Below are positions 33,562 through 42,026 of a stretch of DNA of 64,000 nt, in pieces. The stretch is from assembly GCF_014873485.1 (NCBI RefSeq), contig NZ_JADBDT010000001.1, positions 2,542,001 through 2,606,000 on the forward strand. The letters are read 5' to 3'. The position numbers and the translations under genes are program-made. The first letter of the stretch is position 1; each line of letters opens with the position of its first letter. Under the pieces are notes generated by a model, which was not told where the DNA came from, did not search any database, and saw only the letters and a program-made list of their open reading frames with translations. The DNA comes from Sphingopyxis sp. OAS728 (lineage in GTDB: Bacteria; Pseudomonadota; Alphaproteobacteria; Sphingomonadales; Sphingomonadaceae).

Positions 33562-34605
33562 CTATTCGGACTGCAAGTGCCCGCGGTCGCATTCGGCAAG
33601 TTGGGCCGCGAGGCGCGTACGCACATCCGCGCGCCCGAGGGCGCAGAGGTCCGTGTTGAAATCGTCGCGAACGGAGTGGAGCGGGACGAGCTCGATCCCT
33701 GCCGCCCCCGCCCGCTCTGACAGCGTCTTGACCGCAGCCTCACCGGCCGCATCGTCGTCGCGTGCGACATAAAGGCGGCGAAGAACCCCAGGGAAACGGA
33801 TCGCGGCAAGATGCGCGGCCGAGAGGCCCGCGATCATCGGCAGCGAGGGCGCGATTTGGCGGAGCGACAGGATGGTTTCGAGCCCTTCGCCTGCGATCAT
33901 GACGGGACCGGACGCGCCAAAGCGCACACCGTTGCCGAGCAACTGTCCCATCGCGCGGCGCGGATTGGCGACCGGTGCCTTGCCGCCGGCGGGGTCGAGC
34001 CAGGTGCGATGGACGCCGGTGACAGCATCCTTCTCATCGGTGACGGCTGCGATGAGTGCCGGCCAGGCGCGCCGAACGCCGGGCGCGTCACCGGCGGATG
34101 CGCGATAATAGCAGCGCGGATGAGAGCGGAGCGCCGGTTCGCCAGGCGCGCCAACGATCGCACGGGTTGAAAGATATCGGTCGGCGATACTCCCCGCCAA
34201 TCGACGGGAAGCCGCCCAGAGACGGCGTGCCGCCTCAGGCGACCCCGAAGGCGCCTTGCTCGCCCGCCGCGTCGACGAGGCCTCCCCATCATGACATGGC
34301 ATCGGCAGGCTCAGGAAGCGGCGGGCTTCGGCCAGCGTGTCGTGCATCGATCGGTGGCCGCAGCTGGCGGCAATGATGTCGAGCAGGTCGCCATGCTCGC
34401 CGCTTTCGGCATCAGTCCATTTTCCGACCCGTCCGCCCCCCTCGACCGAGGCGCTCAAACGGACGTAGAGACTGCGCCCCGGCGCGCCATGGATATTGCC
34501 GACAAGCCAGTAGCGCCCTTCGCGGCGCCCCCGCGGCAAATAACGGCGGCAGACGGACTCGGCATTGTCGGCGAGACGTCGGGCGATATCGGAGATGCTG
34601 TCCAT
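33562..34605 (-). CDS. Toprim-domain primase-like protein
   Basis: A 347-residue protein from ATG 34605 (GAGGAG ribosome site). The N-terminal part contains GRREGRYWLVGNIHGAPGRS and GKWTDAESGEHGDLLDIIAA, as in plasmid primase-like proteins; the C-terminal part has a Toprim core: GPVMIAGEGLETILSLRQIA (the conserved Glu) and RRLYVARDDDAAGEAAVKTL (the DxD). Toprim enzymes build primers or bind nucleic acid. It probably assists replication of the transferred strand. It lies downstream of parB on the same strand. Confidence 0.85.
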   Translation of the reverse strand: MDSISDIARRLADNAESVCRRYLPRGRREGRYWLVGNIHGAPGRSLYVRLSASVEGGGRVGKWTDAESGEHGDLLDIIAASCGHRSMHDTLAEARRFLSLPMPCHDGEASSTRRASKAPSGSPEAARRLWAASRRLAGSIADRYLSTRAIVGAPGEPALRSHPRCYYRASAGDAPGVRRAWPALIAAVTDEKDAVTGVHRTWLDPAGGKAPVANPRRAMGQLLGNGVRFGASGPVMIAGEGLETILSLRQIAPSLPMIAGLSAAHLAAIRFPGVLRRLYVARDDDAAGEAAVKTLSERAGAAGIELVPLHSVRDDFNTDLCALGRADVRTRLAAQLAECDRGHLQSE

Positions 34606-34774
34606 CGGGCTCCTCGTGCGCAGCTGGCTCGACGTCGATCTATCGGACGATGTCGAGCGCGGCGCCGGATGCCCCACCGGCAGATGACGGAAGGTTGCCA
34701 CAAGCGCCGCGCAAATTTCAAGACAAAGCGACTACGGCCAAGTCTGGACCGCAGTCGCAAAAGGCCGGGCAAGA

Positions 34775-34796
34775 GAGGGCGGCCGAAGCCGCCCTC
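34775..34796 (-). terminator. GC hairpin after parB-like gene
   Basis: Perfect 9-bp arms GAGGGCGGC and GCCGCCCTC with a 4-base CGAA loop, 8 bases past the stop. No T-tract is seen, so it may be a terminator or a messenger-end stabiliser. Confidence 0.55.
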
Positions 34797-34803
34797 GCCC
34801 GTT

Positions 34804-36993
34804 TCACTCGGCGGCGATCGCCAGACCGTCGTCGTCCTCATCGCCAAGGTCGCCATCGATCGGGCCGCCCGGATCGGCGGCAGCTTCAATGCCGGCGTCG
34901 CCCGCTGCGGCACCATCATCGCCGGCTTCGACGGCATCGAGATCACCGTCATCCCCTTCGCCGGCATCGCGTCCGTCGACATCGGAAGCGTCAATATCAA
35001 CGGGCGTGCGAAGCGGTTCGGGAAGCCAGCCGCTGTCTTCGAGCAGTTTCTCGGCTTCGCTTGCCATGTCGGGCTTCCTCAGATGATCGATCATCTTCGC
35101 AAAAGGCTCGCCGCGCGCTTCGGTGACGTCGGCGAGGATCCGCGGCTTGGTTACGTGCCGGAAATAACCGTCCGCGGTCGGCCGCCATCCCGCCGTGAGG
35201 ACGTCCAGATTCAGGGCGCGCGCAAGGATATGGCTGTGCGCAATGCGGCGTTCGACACTCCGGCTGGTGACCCGGCCGCTGCCATATTTGGGGACGATCT
35301 CGGCCTGCGCATTGAGACCGAGCGATGCGCAATGCGCGAACAGGCTCGCCTGCTCGTTGGCATCGAGTGCAAGGAGCGCCTCCCAGAGATCGGCGTCTTC
35401 CTTGGGAAGCCGCGCGCGCCAGTCCTCGTGCCGGGCATCGATCGCCCGCGCCGGGCCGCATTCGCGAAGCCCCGCCGGCTCGTTGGTGAAATAGACCGTC
35501 GAGACCGACAGCTCGAGACAGGTTTCGTGGCTGGTCCGGTAGAAGACCGACAGCACGAGCGCATGCAGGACTGCTGCGAATGCGGCCTGCGGATTCTGCG
35601 CAAAGGCATCCTGCAACGCGAGCGTACGCCAGGCGGTGAGATCGGACACGAGCCGTTCGGGCAGCGGCTTCAGTCCTTCCTCGTCGGCTTCTTCACCGCC
35701 AGCCCCCGAACCGATCGCACCGTCAGGGCCCGCATCAGGCGCAGCGCCCGCCTCGCCGCCGGGTCCATCCTCGCCATCGTCCGCAGCATCCCCCGTCTCG
35801 ACGACCGGTTCATCCTCGGGCCGCACGAAACCGCGATCGATGCGCACCGTGCCGTCATAATCAACCGACACGAAAGCGCCCCCGTAGATCATCTCGGTTT
35901 CGTCGAAGATCAGCGGCCGATCAGTCAGCGCGCCGATTTCGGCTTCGATCGCTTCGAGCCTTGCATGCACTTCGGCGGGCACGTCGGGTTCCTCCGACCA
36001 TGTATCGGAGAGCGTATCCGCTTCTGCTTCGAGCGCAGCCAGCGTCGCTTCCTCCTCGGCGGTCATCGCGACCTCGGTGCTGACGAGGCGGCGAAGACCG
36101 CTCGTCGCGCTCCACGGCAGATCGATCGCGGTCTGGACCCAGAGCCACCCTTCCTTGCCAATGTGCGCGGCGACGGCGCTCAGTTTCTCGTCGACGAGTC
36201 GGTCGAGCAGCGCGGGGTCGGTCAGCCAGCCGCCATCGTCGGCCTCGAACAGGTCGCGCACGATCCCGCCGCCCGCGGCGAGATAGGCGTCGACGCTCAC
36301 GAAACGCACGCGCTTGTCCACTGCACGGACGCTGTTCTCGGTGAGCTTCTGGCGGATAAAGGACGGCGACTTGTTGTAGCTGTGCGCGAGCATTTCCCAG
36401 ACCTGGACCTGCCGCTCATGATCGTCCGAGACCGTGAAGGCCATCAGCTGGTCGAGCGTTATCTCTTCTTCGGCGTAGAGGTCGTGCAGCACCGGCGAGA
36501 CCGATGCGAGCTTGAGCCGCTGGCGCACTACGGCAGGCGTCGTCATGAAATGCGCCGCGATCGCTTCGACCTCGGCGCCCTTGTCGACCATCGCCTGCAT
36601 CGCCCGGAACTGGTCGAGCGGATGCAGTGCCTCGCGCACGGCATTTTCGGCGTAGCTGTCTTCCTCGGCAAGGATATTGGCCGCGGCCTGCTGGACGATG
36701 CAGGGTACGGGCGCGTCCTTGGCAAGGCGCTTCTGTTTCACGAGCAGCTCGAGCGCGCGGAAGCGGCGGCCGCCAGCCGGGATTTCGAACATGCCGGTGT
36801 CGCCCCCAGCTTCATCGAGCAAGGGACGAACATTGAGACCCTGGAGCAAGGTTCGACGGGCGATGTCGTCCGCGAGTTCGCCAATCGACACGCCGGCCTT
36901 CACCCGCCGGACATTGGACTGCGAGAGGACCAGCCGGTCGAACGGGATATCGCGCGACGGGCTGAGGGTGATCTTACGCTTTGCACTGGCCAT
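34804..36993 (-). CDS. parB: Large ParB/RepB/Spo0J-family nuclease-like protein
   Basis: A 729-residue protein. The N-terminal ParB domain has SQSNVRRVKAGVSIGELADD, PAGGRRFRALELLVKQKRLA and EEDSYAENAVREALHPLDQF, followed by an HTH (IAAHFMTTPAVVRQRLKLAS). After that come an acidic, low-complexity linker (GDAADDGEDGPGGEAGAAPD) and a C-terminal helical region. Plasmid ParB proteins of this long type, without a ParA partner, are common on sphingomonad elements. The start could be ATG 36993 or 36999. A role in stable inheritance or DNA processing is inferred; no parA gene is near. Confidence 0.88.
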   Translation of the reverse strand: MASAKRKITLSPSRDIPFDRLVLSQSNVRRVKAGVSIGELADDIARRTLLQGLNVRPLLDEAGGDTGMFEIPAGGRRFRALELLVKQKRLAKDAPVPCIVQQAAANILAEEDSYAENAVREALHPLDQFRAMQAMVDKGAEVEAIAAHFMTTPAVVRQRLKLASVSPVLHDLYAEEEITLDQLMAFTVSDDHERQVQVWEMLAHSYNKSPSFIRQKLTENSVRAVDKRVRFVSVDAYLAAGGGIVRDLFEADDGGWLTDPALLDRLVDEKLSAVAAHIGKEGWLWVQTAIDLPWSATSGLRRLVSTEVAMTAEEEATLAALEAEADTLSDTWSEEPDVPAEVHARLEAIEAEIGALTDRPLIFDETEMIYGGAFVSVDYDGTVRIDRGFVRPEDEPVVETGDAADDGEDGPGGEAGAAPDAGPDGAIGSGAGGEEADEEGLKPLPERLVSDLTAWRTLALQDAFAQNPQAAFAAVLHALVLSVFYRTSHETCLELSVSTVYFTNEPAGLRECGPARAIDARHEDWRARLPKEDADLWEALLALDANEQASLFAHCASLGLNAQAEIVPKYGSGRVTSRSVERRIAHSHILARALNLDVLTAGWRPTADGYFRHVTKPRILADVTEARGEPFAKMIDHLRKPDMASEAEKLLEDSGWLPEPLRTPVDIDASDVDGRDAGEGDDGDLDAVEAGDDGAAAGDAGIEAAADPGGPIDGDLGDEDDDGLAIAAE

Positions 36994-37112
36994 GGCCATT
37001 CTCCACGACGGGCCGCCGCGAGACACTCTCCCGGCACCTGGACCCGTCGCGAAGGCGAAGCCCCCCTCTTCCTCCCGGGGCCGCGGCGCGGCCCCGGCAT
37101 GTGGCGAGAGCA

Positions 37113-37514
37113 TCATTCGCGCCCCGAAATCATCCGCGCCCCCCGGCGCAGCCTTTGCTCCCTGAGCACGATCGACCCGGCGGCGCGCGCCGCCGCGGCA
37201 TAGACCGAGAGCGGGTGGCTCGCCGCGAAACAAAGGTCGCGCTCGATGGTGAGACCAAAAGGCAGGCGGAGGGTTTCAAGTTCGGCGACCGAGAAGCTGC
37301 CAAGCTCGGGGCAGCCGAAGCCAAGATCGGCCAAGCCGAACAGGATGCCGTCGGCGTCGATCTCGGTCGCGAGCCAGGTCGCGGCGCCGACGGGATTGAA
37401 GAGCCGGAGGACCGGCCGCGGATCGGGTTCGCGTTCGCCGCGCGCGACGGCATCGCGCCGCGCGATATCGTTGGCGCGAAGCTCGGCCTCGAGTTCTGGG
37501 GTTAGGAGCTTCAT
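37113..37514 (-). CDS. DUF2958 domain-containing protein
   Basis: A 133-residue protein: MKLLTPELEAELRANDIARR, then PRPVLRLFNPVGAATWLATE and GILFGLADLGFGCPELGSFS, ending LRLPFGLTIERDLCFAASH. This is the DUF2958 signature, found beside ArdC and ParB genes on many plasmids. Function unknown. The start overlaps the ardC stop by four bases, so the two are coupled. Confidence 0.92.
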   Translation of the reverse strand: MKLLTPELEAELRANDIARRDAVARGEREPDPRPVLRLFNPVGAATWLATEIDADGILFGLADLGFGCPELGSFSVAELETLRLPFGLTIERDLCFAASHPLSVYAAAARAAGSIVLREQRLRRGARMISGRE

Positions 37515-38518
37515 GCCGCGACCCTCCCTGCGATATTCGGCATGGTGGCGCCGCCGCCGTGAGCCCCCTCCGCGGCTGGACCTTCTGCGGGGTCGGTAGC
37601 ATTGGCGTCGGGACGAAAGGCGAGCAGATAGTCCGCCGCTTTCGACGCGGCGCTCGCTGCACGCAGGATCGCTCGATGATCCTCGCGAATGATTTCGAGC
37701 CAGGACCCGATGTAATCGGCACGGCGCACGGTCGGCGCGATGCCGATCGCGGCGCAGACGAAAGCGCCGGTCATTTCGGCAACGAGTTCCTCCTGCCCAT
37801 AGGGTTTCGAGCCGAAGCTGCCGCTCTGGTCGCGGTCGAGGCGGCTCGCATGACCGGTCCAATGGCCGAGTTCGTGAAAGGCGGTGCGGTGCCAGTTGAT
37901 CGGCTCGAAGAAATCATCGGGCCGCGGCACCGCGACGAAATCATGCCGCGGGCTGTAATAGGCCGACACGCCGCCGATGCGGACATCGGCACCGGTCGCG
38001 GCGATGAGCTGCTCCGCCTCGGGGAGGATCAATCCTTCCGGAACGGGTTCCACCGGACGATAGAGGCGCTCGGGCAGGCCTTCGCGCTGGTCGACCGAAA
38101 AGACGGTGAATTGCTTGAGGAAGGAGAAGCCGCCTTTGCCCTCGCCGCGCGGATCGCCGGACTCGGTCCGGCCGTTTGCTTCGCCCTTGCCGACGCGGTG
38201 GCTGTAGATGATCGCGGTCCCATGCTCGCCGCGCCGCACCGAGCCCCCGAGAGCCGCTGCCTGCCGAAAGGTCAGAAAGCCATGCCCGGTGAAGCCCCGC
38301 GCTATGACCGCATGCCAGAGCGTGAGGATATTGATGCCGCTGTAGCGCCGCTCGCTTGCCGCGTTGAACGGCAGTCCGATCGCGGCGCGCGCGGTGCCCC
38401 AGGGCTGGACCCAGGGCAGGCGGCCCGCCTCGAGTTCGGCGATGATCCGATTGGTGATCTCCTCATAAAGCGGGACCCGCGGGCCCCGCCTGTCTTGCGC
38501 GATTTGCTGTTGCGCCAT
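37511..38518 (-). CDS. ardC: ArdC-family antirestriction protein (zincin-like)
   Basis: A 335-residue protein from ATG 38518 (GGAGACC ribosome site). The ssDNA-binding N-terminal domain (YEEITNRIIAELEAGRLPWV, then RYSGINILTLWHAVIARGF) is followed by a metalloprotease-like domain with the metal motif FHELGHWTGHASR and a downstream Glu in EELVAEMTGAFVCA. ArdC shields incoming DNA from host restriction. It fits a conjugative element entering new hosts. All motifs are intact. Confidence 0.95.
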   Translation of the reverse strand: MAQQQIAQDRRGPRVPLYEEITNRIIAELEAGRLPWVQPWGTARAAIGLPFNAASERRYSGINILTLWHAVIARGFTGHGFLTFRQAAALGGSVRRGEHGTAIIYSHRVGKGEANGRTESGDPRGEGKGGFSFLKQFTVFSVDQREGLPERLYRPVEPVPEGLILPEAEQLIAATGADVRIGGVSAYYSPRHDFVAVPRPDDFFEPINWHRTAFHELGHWTGHASRLDRDQSGSFGSKPYGQEELVAEMTGAFVCAAIGIAPTVRRADYIGSWLEIIREDHRAILRAASAASKAADYLLAFRPDANATDPAEGPAAEGAHGGGATMPNIAGRVAA

Positions 38519-38720
38519 GTCCGGTCTCCTGCGGCGGACCGGCGGCGAGCCTCTCTCGCCGCACCCATTCGCCATCCGGCCCGGGCCCCGCTCTTCCTCC
38601 TGCTCCGGGGACCGGCGGCGTCCGCCGCCTGACCCCGGAGCAGCGGCGACGTTGGCGAAGTGAGCCGACCGGATCGATCGGCCCCTTGTCAGAATGTTCT
38701 TCCTATGTTCTCATAAGGAC

Positions 38721-38912
38721 ATGGACAGAATCGATACCGCCCGAGTCGCCGAGACCATCCTTTCCGCCCCCGGTTGGGCGCGCGTCGGCATCACCGCGCC
38801 GACGAGCCACATCCGGGTCGAGGCGGCGTTCGAGCTCGCGCGCGCGATTGTCGAGAGCGTGAAGCCGGGCGGCGAACCCGCCAGCCCCGACCAGCTTGGG
38901 CTATCCCTGTGA
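38721..38912 (+). CDS. DUF6771-like small protein, 63 aa
   Basis: Starts at ATG 38721: MDRIDTARVAETILSAPGWA, then TAPTSHIRVEAAFELARAIV. I recognise the DUF6771 pattern, common in sphingomonads, with no assigned role. It is divergent from ardC and starts a plus-strand run of small genes that leads to the SRAP proteins. The promoter lies in the 200 bases between it and ardC. Confidence 0.7.
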   Translation: MDRIDTARVAETILSAPGWARVGITAPTSHIRVEAAFELARAIVESVKPGGEPASPDQLGLSL

Positions 38913-39243
38913 CGTGGGCGGCTGGACAAAGGACGGACGGCACAATGCCACCAACATCTTCGAGGCCGCGGCCTGGTTTCGCGCGATCAGGCCGGTCTGC
39001 CGCTGCGGGCATAGCGCGACCTTCAATCCGTATGGCATCTGGTGGCGCTTCGAATGCAAGATGTGGGATGGCAATCTTGCCAAGGCCCGGCATAAATTCT
39101 GGTGCGTCCGCTGCGGCGCGCGAACGGGCAAGCGCGTTCGCCCGGTCCGGATCGACCTTGTCGACCCCGGCCCCGACGACATTGCCCTGCCCATGCCCGA
39201 CGAACGCGAATGGAAGCGCGCGCTCAGCCGCTTTCGCGCCTAG
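38896..39243 (+). CDS. Small zinc-finger-like protein, 115 aa
   Basis: The frame opens at TTG 38896 and has an in-frame GTG at 38914; neither has a clear ribosome site, so the exact start is open. It contains CRCGHSATFN and CVRCGARTGK, two Cys-containing knots (with CK in between) that look like a zinc ribbon. The end of the protein (PMPDEREWKRALSRFRA) is basic. It overlaps the DUF6771 stop. Family not recognised. Confidence 0.6.
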   Translation: MGYPCDVGGWTKDGRHNATNIFEAAAWFRAIRPVCRCGHSATFNPYGIWWRFECKMWDGNLAKARHKFWCVRCGARTGKRVRPVRIDLVDPGPDDIALPMPDEREWKRALSRFRA

Positions 39244-39253
39244 GAGCTGAGAG

Positions 39254-39766
39254 ATGGATATCGAAACGGACGATGCGCTCGTCGGGATCGGCAAGCTTCA
39301 CCGTGTCATGGTGTGGGACGGACAGCGCGAGCGCGAAAAGGAAATGCTCTGGGGCTTGCCGTCGCGCGATCCCGAGGTCTTCCAGATCCCGCTGCTCAAG
39401 TCCGAAACCGCGATCATCGACCGGCCATGCCTGCTGCTTGCCAACGAGTTCGGGCTCGTGAAGCGCGGCAAGACGGTTTACGCCGCGAGCCTTATCACCG
39501 ACGAGCCCTTTTTCTGCATCGCGGCGGTCTGGCGTCCGGCGCACCGGCTCTGGCCTGAGAGTTTTGCGGCGCTCACCGTGCCCGCCTATGACGATCTTGC
39601 CCCGCACAAGGACCGCCATGTTGCCGTCGTCCGTCCCGACGACTGGTTCGACTGGCTGATGGGCGCGCGGCCACCGCTGGACATTTTGCAGCCCTTCCCC
39701 AAGAATAGCTTCAGCATCATGCCGCCGATCCAGCAGAATTTCGACGAGTTGCTCGGAGCGGCCTGA
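39254..39766 (+). CDS. SRAP-like protein without visible catalytic residues
   Basis: A 170-residue protein that parallels the second half of the YedK-type protein encoded next to it: PCLLLANEFGLVKRGKTVYA matches RCLIPITAFAEAEGEKGR, and FFCIAAVWRPAHRLWP matches LAACAGLWRPTDEWGD. The start MDIETDDALVGIG lacks the Met-Cys needed for covalent DNA capture, and the region aligned to HDRMPVIL reads HKDRHVAVV. It is probably an inactive SRAP relative, perhaps a regulator or an inhibitor. It sits 28 bases ahead of the active-looking copy. Confidence 0.6.
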   Translation: MDIETDDALVGIGKLHRVMVWDGQREREKEMLWGLPSRDPEVFQIPLLKSETAIIDRPCLLLANEFGLVKRGKTVYAASLITDEPFFCIAAVWRPAHRLWPESFAALTVPAYDDLAPHKDRHVAVVRPDDWFDWLMGARPPLDILQPFPKNSFSIMPPIQQNFDELLGAA

Positions 39767-39793
39767 GCCAAACCACGGCAGGGGACCGCCGCC

Positions 39794-40441
39794 ATGTGCA
39801 ATCTCGTCACGCTCAAGGCCTCGGTCGACGAAGTGGCATCGGCGTTTGGCGCGCGGCGCCCGCTCACCAATGCCCAGCCCGGTGAGGTCTATCCCGGCGG
39901 CCAGGGTTTCGTGGTCCGCGGGGATGCGGGAACACGCGCGCTCCAGTCGATGACTTGGGGATTTCCGGTCCGGCTCAAGCATATGAAGCCGACGAGCAAG
40001 CCGAAGCCCGTCAACAATGCGCGCGACGACAAGCTGATGACCTTCTGGCGGACATGGTTCACCAATCCGGCGCAGCGCTGCCTCATCCCGATCACGGCCT
40101 TTGCCGAGGCCGAAGGTGAGAAGGGCCGGATGACCCGCACCTGGCTTAGCGTCATCGACCAGCCGCTCGCCGCTTGCGCGGGCCTCTGGCGTCCAACCGA
40201 TGAATGGGGCGACTGCTACACGATGGTGATGGTCGATGCGACCGAGGAGCTTTTCGACATTCACGACCGGATGCCCGTGATCCTCCACGCCGCCGATCAT
40301 GACGCCTGGCTGTACGCGCCTCCCGAAGAGGCCCTACAGCTGGTCGCAAAATATCCCGCCGAGCGGCTCGCCGTCGAACGCACGGACATTCCTTGGTTCA
40401 GCCGCAAACCGCCCGCCGTCGAGGCCCCGACACTTCTTTAG
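39794..40441 (+). CDS. SRAP/YedK-family SOS response-associated peptidase
   Basis: A 215-residue protein with the SRAP residues in place: Cys2 (MCNLV), the Asn in KPVNNARDDKL, a Glu in ITAFAEAEG, and the His in DIHDRMPVIL. SRAP proteins form a thiazolidine cross-link with abasic sites in single-stranded DNA and so protect replication. On a conjugative element it may guard incoming strands. It is the second of the two SRAP-like genes and follows the first by 28 bases, likely as one transcript. Confidence 0.9.
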   Translation: MCNLVTLKASVDEVASAFGARRPLTNAQPGEVYPGGQGFVVRGDAGTRALQSMTWGFPVRLKHMKPTSKPKPVNNARDDKLMTFWRTWFTNPAQRCLIPITAFAEAEGEKGRMTRTWLSVIDQPLAACAGLWRPTDEWGDCYTMVMVDATEELFDIHDRMPVILHAADHDAWLYAPPEEALQLVAKYPAERLAVERTDIPWFSRKPPAVEAPTLL

Positions 40442-40655
40442 CGTCGCTATAAGCAAAGCCCGACGAGATAACTGGTCGCGGTGCAAGCAGCCTAGGAAAT
40501 GGCGCCGGCGCGGCGCCAAATAACTGCGAATATAACCTGTGTTAAGTCCGGATGCCGTAGCGTTAACAAGGCCTTGACTCTCATGTCGGGCGAGTTAGCC
40601 AGGACGCCTCTTTTCGATCTTCAATGCGACCCAGAAGATTCGGAGAGGGGGGCGA

Positions 40656-40719
40656 CTTTCGATGTGGCTCCTGTGATATCGAAAGCCGGAAGGGCCTCGT
40701 CGAACGACGGGCCCTTTTT
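40656..40719 (+). ncRNA. Candidate small RNA or leader with two hairpins and terminator
   Basis: A hairpin with arms CTTTCGAT/ATCGAAAG (40656-40663 and 40678-40685) is followed at once by a Rho-independent terminator (AAGGGCC-T-CGTCG/CGACG-GGCCCTT, then TTTTT). The pair is the end of the SRAP transcript, an independent small RNA, or a leader ahead of the 41-aa gene. No known RNA family was recognised. Confidence 0.4.
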
Positions 40720-40758
40720 GGTATGTCCTACATTATCAAGCACTGCCATGCTCATGCC

Positions 40759-40884
40759 ATGACCCGCGAACCCAAATGGAAAAGTCGCGCGATTGCGATC
40801 GAGTTTTGGCTCCTCTCGGCCTTGGTCGCGGGATCGTTCATCGCCGGACTCATCGCCGCGATCCGATCGCTCGTCGGCGGCTGA
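40759..40884 (+). CDS. Small single-pass membrane protein, 41 aa
   Basis: ATG 40759: MTREPKWKSRAIAIEFWLLS, then ALVAGSFIAGLIAAIRSLVG. A basic N-terminus and one hydrophobic helix. It lies after the terminator at 40690-40719. No family or clear ribosome site was found. The coding potential rests on the helix alone. Confidence 0.35.
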   Translation: MTREPKWKSRAIAIEFWLLSALVAGSFIAGLIAAIRSLVGG

Positions 40885-41180
40885 TCCGATGGACGCCGCC
40901 GGAACACATTCAAACGCCCGCCTTTCGGCGGATGAAGTGTCAAACTGGGCCCATCTCCTCAGCACGAGGTCTTTACGCCATTTTTCCGACTGTTAAACCA
41001 AGGCGACCGATCGATCGCCGCGTCGAGGCCGCGAAAAGAACAGCCCGCCCCGCGATGTCAGGACCCGTCGGTGGAATGTCCATCCTTCGTGCGCCTAGGA
41101 AAGGAACCGACGGCGCGCGATCCAATGGAGCGGACCGCGGGCAGCCGGGTCGGGACCGTGCCAGCGGCCGATGATCAGAC

Positions 41181-41930
41181 GTGAAGCATTTTCATTTGAC
41201 GGAGGAACTCGCACAGGAAATCACCGGCGCCCGCAGAGAAGAACAGCTTTTCGCGGCGCTCGCGACTGCCACCGGGCGCATGGGGTTCGATCATTTCGCC
41301 CTCGCCTTCGACCGGCGAGGAGACGATGGCGCTTCGATGCTGGTCCATAATTATCCGGATGCTTGGGCGAAGGTCTATGTCGGCCTTGACCTCAGCGCCA
41401 CTGATCCGATCCGGCGTGCCGGCGAGCGCTCAATCACGGGTTTCCAGTGGCGCGATGTCGATCGCTATGTCCCGCTGTCTCGCGGCGACCGCCAACTGCT
41501 GAGCGTCGCGCGCGACAGCGGGGTAGGTGATGGCTTCACCGTCCCCCGCCACTTGCCCGGAGAGGCGACCGGCTCCTGCTCTTTCGCGGTCAGCCCGCGC
41601 GCGGTCATGCCGGCGGACATGCTGCACGCCGCCGAGATCCTCGGCGCGATCGCGATCGCATCGGCGCGCGAACTGATCGGGTCCGCCTCCTTACGACCGC
41701 GCCCGGTCCTCACCGAGCGTCAACGCGAATGCGTCCTCTGGTCGGCGCGCGGCAAGACGGCAGGTGAGATTGGCGATATCCTGGGGATTAGCGAAGAGAC
41801 GGTGGTGCGCCACCTCAAGATGGCCCGCGACCGTTATTCGGTCCATTGTCGCTCGATGCTCATCCTGTGCGCATTGTTCGACGGGCTAATCGGCTTTTCG
41901 GATATCTACGACTGGTGGCGTCCGAACTGA
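41181..41930 (+). CDS. luxR: LuxR-family quorum-sensing regulator
   Basis: A 249-residue regulator (GTG start). The autoinducer domain has the usual Trp, Tyr and Asp-Pro pattern in WAKVYVGLDLSATDPIRR and FQWRDVDRYVPLSRGD. The C-terminal HTH is LTERQRECVLWSARGKTAGE followed by ILGISEETVVRHLKMARDRY. Together with the luxI gene 96 bases downstream it makes a complete acyl-homoserine-lactone circuit. The gene's stretch upstream (40885-41180) shows no lux box; the box lies between luxR and luxI. Confidence 0.93.
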   Translation: MKHFHLTEELAQEITGARREEQLFAALATATGRMGFDHFALAFDRRGDDGASMLVHNYPDAWAKVYVGLDLSATDPIRRAGERSITGFQWRDVDRYVPLSRGDRQLLSVARDSGVGDGFTVPRHLPGEATGSCSFAVSPRAVMPADMLHAAEILGAIAIASARELIGSASLRPRPVLTERQRECVLWSARGKTAGEIGDILGISEETVVRHLKMARDRYSVHCRSMLILCALFDGLIGFSDIYDWWRPN

Positions 41931-41953
41931 GCGCGACGCAAATCGCGAAATGC

Positions 41954-41973
41954 TTGCCCAGAAATGGGCATAG
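41954..41973. promoter_or_regulatory. Candidate lux box upstream of luxI
   Basis: CTTGCCCAGAAATGGGCATA, with the 16-bp perfect inverted repeat TGCCCA-GAAA-TGGGCA at its core, centred 63 bases before luxI. Matches 16 of 20 bases of the box in front of the FseA-like gene. Typical size and position of an activating LuxR site. Confidence 0.65.
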
Positions 41974-42026
41974 GCGACCCGCGGGATTGATGGTCTGATT
42001 CCGGCTCCACAAGCCAAGGAATTCTT

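Noticed and set aside
33411..33809. A 132-codon minus-strand frame covering the 22-bp repeats
   Set aside because: It overlaps the Toprim gene in another frame, the 22-bp period is not a multiple of three, and the translation has no family-like sequence.
34291..37203. A 970-codon open frame on the plus strand
   Set aside because: It is antisense to the ParB-like gene and arises from GC-rich third positions; its translation has no family-like content and is full of Arg/His runs.
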